Shown one piece after another: positions 5,366 to 6,815 of a stretch of DNA of 6,815 nucleotides. The DNA lies in the NCBI GenBank assembly GCA_946631075.1, contig CAMOZS010000088.1, positions 1 through 6,815 on the forward strand, in the 5' to 3' direction. The notes beneath the pieces are model-generated. The model saw only the letters and a list, made by a program, of their open reading frames with translations, did not search any database and was not told the DNA's origin. Positions within the stretch are counted from its first letter, which is position 1. Each line of letters opens with the position of its first letter. The translations under genes and the position numbers were made by a program. The DNA comes from an uncultured Bacillota bacterium (GTDB lineage Bacteria; Bacillota; Clostridia; Peptostreptococcales; Anaerovoracaceae).

Positions 5366-6815
5366 GTGTTTTGCAGAAACTGCCAGACAATCATTCCTGA
5401 CGATAGTATATTCTGCGAAAACTGCGGAGCACCGACGGGTCTGAATCCGGACGAGATCGAAGTGAAGAATCTGGTCCCCGAGGACGCTGTCGAGTTTGAA
5501 GTGTCTGAAGACGCGCCGCAGGTGACCTCTGTACCGGTCGATCCGGTCTGGTGGGAGCCCCCGGAAGAGCCGGCCGCCGAAAGCAGCTGGGATGGCTGGG
5601 GCGATCCTGAGGAGACAGAGGAAGCAGAGGATATAGAGGAAGAGCCGCCCCGGGAGGATGCTCCAGCCGGGGAGGAAACGGAAACTGAACCGGAGGAAGA
5701 AGCCCCGGAGACAGCCGCCGAGCGGGAGACCCCGGATCTGAAGCACCTTGCTGAGGAGACGATGGAGCAGGCCAAGCCCTACCTTGAGAAGGCCAAGTCC
5801 ATGCTCGGGGATCTGGGCAAGAATGTCAGGACCGGAACAGGCTGGGTTGCAGAGAAAGTGAAAGAGCAGCTGCAGCACAGAGAAGAGGAAGAAGCAGAAG
5901 AGCCGGCCGAGCCCGAGGAAGCCTTCTACAGAGACGAACCGGCCGAGCCGGAAATAGATGAACCGGTCATAGCGGAAGAGCCCTCCGATGAGGAGGATGC
6001 CATCCGGACAGAACCGGTAATCGAGCCATACCTGCCGGAAGAAGACGGCGGCGATGAGGAAGCGGAAGCAGAAGCTGAAGAGCCGGCTGAACCGGAGATA
6101 GATGAACCGGTCATGCCGGAAGAGCCTGATGAGCTACCTGGATCCGAGCCGAAAGAGCTCAAAAGTTCAACCGAAGATCTCAAGGAGTCTTTAGAGGACG
6201 TGGCGGATCATGCCAAGGTCTATCTGGATAAGGCCAGGTCTGTCCTGGAGGATCTGGGCAAGAACGTCAGGACCGGAACAGGCCGGGCTGCGGAGGCTGC
6301 CAGACAGCAGTTCCAGCAGAGAAAAGAAGAATACGAAGAAAAGAAGGAAGAGCGGGAGAAGCAGCGGGCTGAGGAACGTCAGCGCGAGGAAGAACAGCGC
6401 CAGAAAGACGAAGAAGCGCGCCGGCTGGCTGAGCAGGAGCGTCAGGAGGAACTGGAGCGGCAAAGAGAAAAAGACCAGCGGGAGCGGGAAGAAGACATGA
6501 TCCAGCGGCCCGGATTCTGGTATGGGCAGGTGACGGAAGAGCCTGAAGATCCTCAGGAGCCGGAACCCGCGGAAGACCTCAAGGAAACAGAAGCTGCGGA
6601 AGAGCCGCAGGAAACTGAAGAGATAGAAAAGGCCGAAGAGACAGGCGAAGAGGCTCAAGCTGAAGCAGAGACCGGGGAAACCGAAGCAGGTCCCGAATCG
6701 GAGGAGACCGAAGAAGCCGAGGAGGCCGGAGAGGCCGAAGCCGAGATCGAGCCCGAAGCTGGTGAACCCGCCGAAGCCGAGGCCGAGACCGAGCCCGCAG
6801 AGCCCGAAGAGCCCG
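5366..6815 (+). CDS. zinc-ribbon protein with duplicated helical module and long acidic tail, 3' end outside window
   Basis: Function not known and no family recognised beyond the N-terminus. At least 483 aa, open to the right edge without a stop. GTG start, then a zinc ribbon with cysteines 3, 6, 17 and 20 (FCRNC...FCENCG). A Glu/Pro-rich linker follows with a tryptophan cluster (W62, W63, W75, W78). Module A (124-175) and module B (271-322) share 28 of 50 residues without gaps, including DLGKNVRTGTG. Between them lies an acidic linker with a repeated EPAEPEIDEPV. After module B comes an Arg/Glu/Gln-rich helix or coiled coil (about 315-378), an isolated RPGFWYGQ (381-388), then a tail dominated by Glu, Ala, Pro and Thr to the edge. 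No signal peptide or membrane segment is visible. It follows the membrane zinc-ribbon gene by 49 nt. It may be a cytoplasmic scaffold or surface-associating protein; this is inference. Confidence 0.85.
   Translation, partial: MFCRNCQTIIPDDSIFCENCGAPTGLNPDEIEVKNLVPEDAVEFEVSEDAPQVTSVPVDPVWWEPPEEPAAESSWDGWGDPEETEEAEDIEEEPPREDAPAGEETETEPEEEAPETAAERETPDLKHLAEETMEQAKPYLEKAKSMLGDLGKNVRTGTGWVAEKVKEQLQHREEEEAEEPAEPEEAFYRDEPAEPEIDEPVIAEEPSDEEDAIRTEPVIEPYLPEEDGGDEEAEAEAEEPAEPEIDEPVMPEEPDELPGSEPKELKSSTEDLKESLEDVADHAKVYLDKARSVLEDLGKNVRTGTGRAAEAARQQFQQRKEEYEEKKEEREKQRAEERQREEEQRQKDEEARRLAEQERQEELERQREKDQREREEDMIQRPGFWYGQVTEEPEDPQEPEPAEDLKETEAAEEPQETEEIEKAEETGEEAQAEAETGETEAGPESEETEEAEEAGEAEAEIEPEAGEPAEAEAETEPAEPEEP
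5735..5890 (+). repeat. helical module, copy A
   Basis: The first of two in-frame copies (residues 124-175). It begins DLK and contains AKPYLEKAKSML followed by DLGKNVRTGTG. The copy spacing is 441 bp (147 codons). The stretch 5810-5842 differs from the second copy (6251-6283) at one base in 33, while the flanks have diverged. Confidence 0.8.
5936..5980 (+). repeat. acidic Glu/Pro linker repeat, copy 1
   Basis: Encodes EPAEPEIDEPVIAEE. The same 15-codon segment recurs 144 bp later with I-to-M and A-to-P changes and a few silent differences. A shorter EPAEPE also occurs just upstream (5900-5917). Confidence 0.65.
6080..6124 (+). repeat. acidic Glu/Pro linker repeat, copy 2
   Basis: Encodes EPAEPEIDEPVMPEE. 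The 144-bp spacing from copy 1 is close to, but not the same as, the 441-bp module spacing, so this is a separate, nested duplication within the linker. Confidence 0.65.
6176..6331 (+). repeat. helical module, copy B
   Basis: The second in-frame copy (residues 271-322). It begins DLK and contains AKVYLDKARSVL followed by DLGKNVRTGTG. Here the module runs directly into the long charged helix, whereas copy A leads into an acidic linker. Confidence 0.8.

Noticed and set aside
5735..6331. CRISPR-like or mobile-element repeat
   Set aside because: There are only two copies, both in frame inside one protein, with diverged edges and no terminal inverted repeats or target duplications. It is an internal gene duplication.
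5240..6658. Minus-strand open frames with Ser/Gly- or Leu/Phe-rich proteins opposite the second zinc-ribbon gene
   Set aside because: They are reverse complements of the GAG/GAA-rich coding strand. The plus frame has an excellent RBS, a zinc ribbon and internal protein repeats.

Overview
This window holds six protein-coding genes, two of them cut by the window edges, in two divergent blocks. The DNA is GC-rich in the genes, with a clearly AT-rich divergent intergenic region. Strong Shine-Dalgarno sequences (AGGAGG type), a GTG start, a ferredoxin-linked 2-oxoacid oxidoreductase and zinc-ribbon/membrane proteins fit an anaerobic, fairly high-GC Firmicute of the Clostridia type, such as a gut or rumen amino-acid fermenter. 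The lineage is inferred from gene content and style; there is no rRNA or other marker here.

Left block (minus strand, read from 4427 down to 1): thiN (thiamine pyrophosphokinase), iorA (indolepyruvate:ferredoxin oxidoreductase alpha, with TPP site and two [4Fe-4S] motifs), iorB (beta, gamma-type domain), then a phenylacetate-CoA ligase (PaaK family) that runs off the left edge. Gaps are 49 nt, a 4-nt ATGA overlap, and 19 nt, so this reads as one operon. The chemistry is coherent. ThiN makes TPP, and IorAB needs TPP to turn aryl pyruvates (from transamination of Trp, Phe and Tyr) into aryl-acetyl-CoA, CO2 and reduced ferredoxin. The ligase interconverts aryl-acetyl-CoA and the free aryl acetate. 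The IorA domain linker carries a degenerate 21-bp tandem repeat, and an octamer from it (GATGCTCC) recurs in thiN.

Middle (4428-4644): a 217-bp divergent intergenic region. It holds a good extended -10 for the right block, a likely -10 for thiN, and a short palindrome in the right block's leader. No riboswitch or terminator was recognised.

Right block (plus strand): two consecutive genes that each begin with a CxxC...CxxC zinc ribbon. The first (223 aa) has an acidic linker and a C-terminal multi-pass membrane domain. The second starts at a GTG behind a perfect ribosome binding site and is open to the right edge (at least 483 aa). It has two copies of a ~50-residue helical module with an invariant DLGKNVRTGTG core, a long charged helix, an isolated RPGFWYGQ patch and a very long Glu-rich tail. 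It matches no family I can name and is the least explained element of the window.
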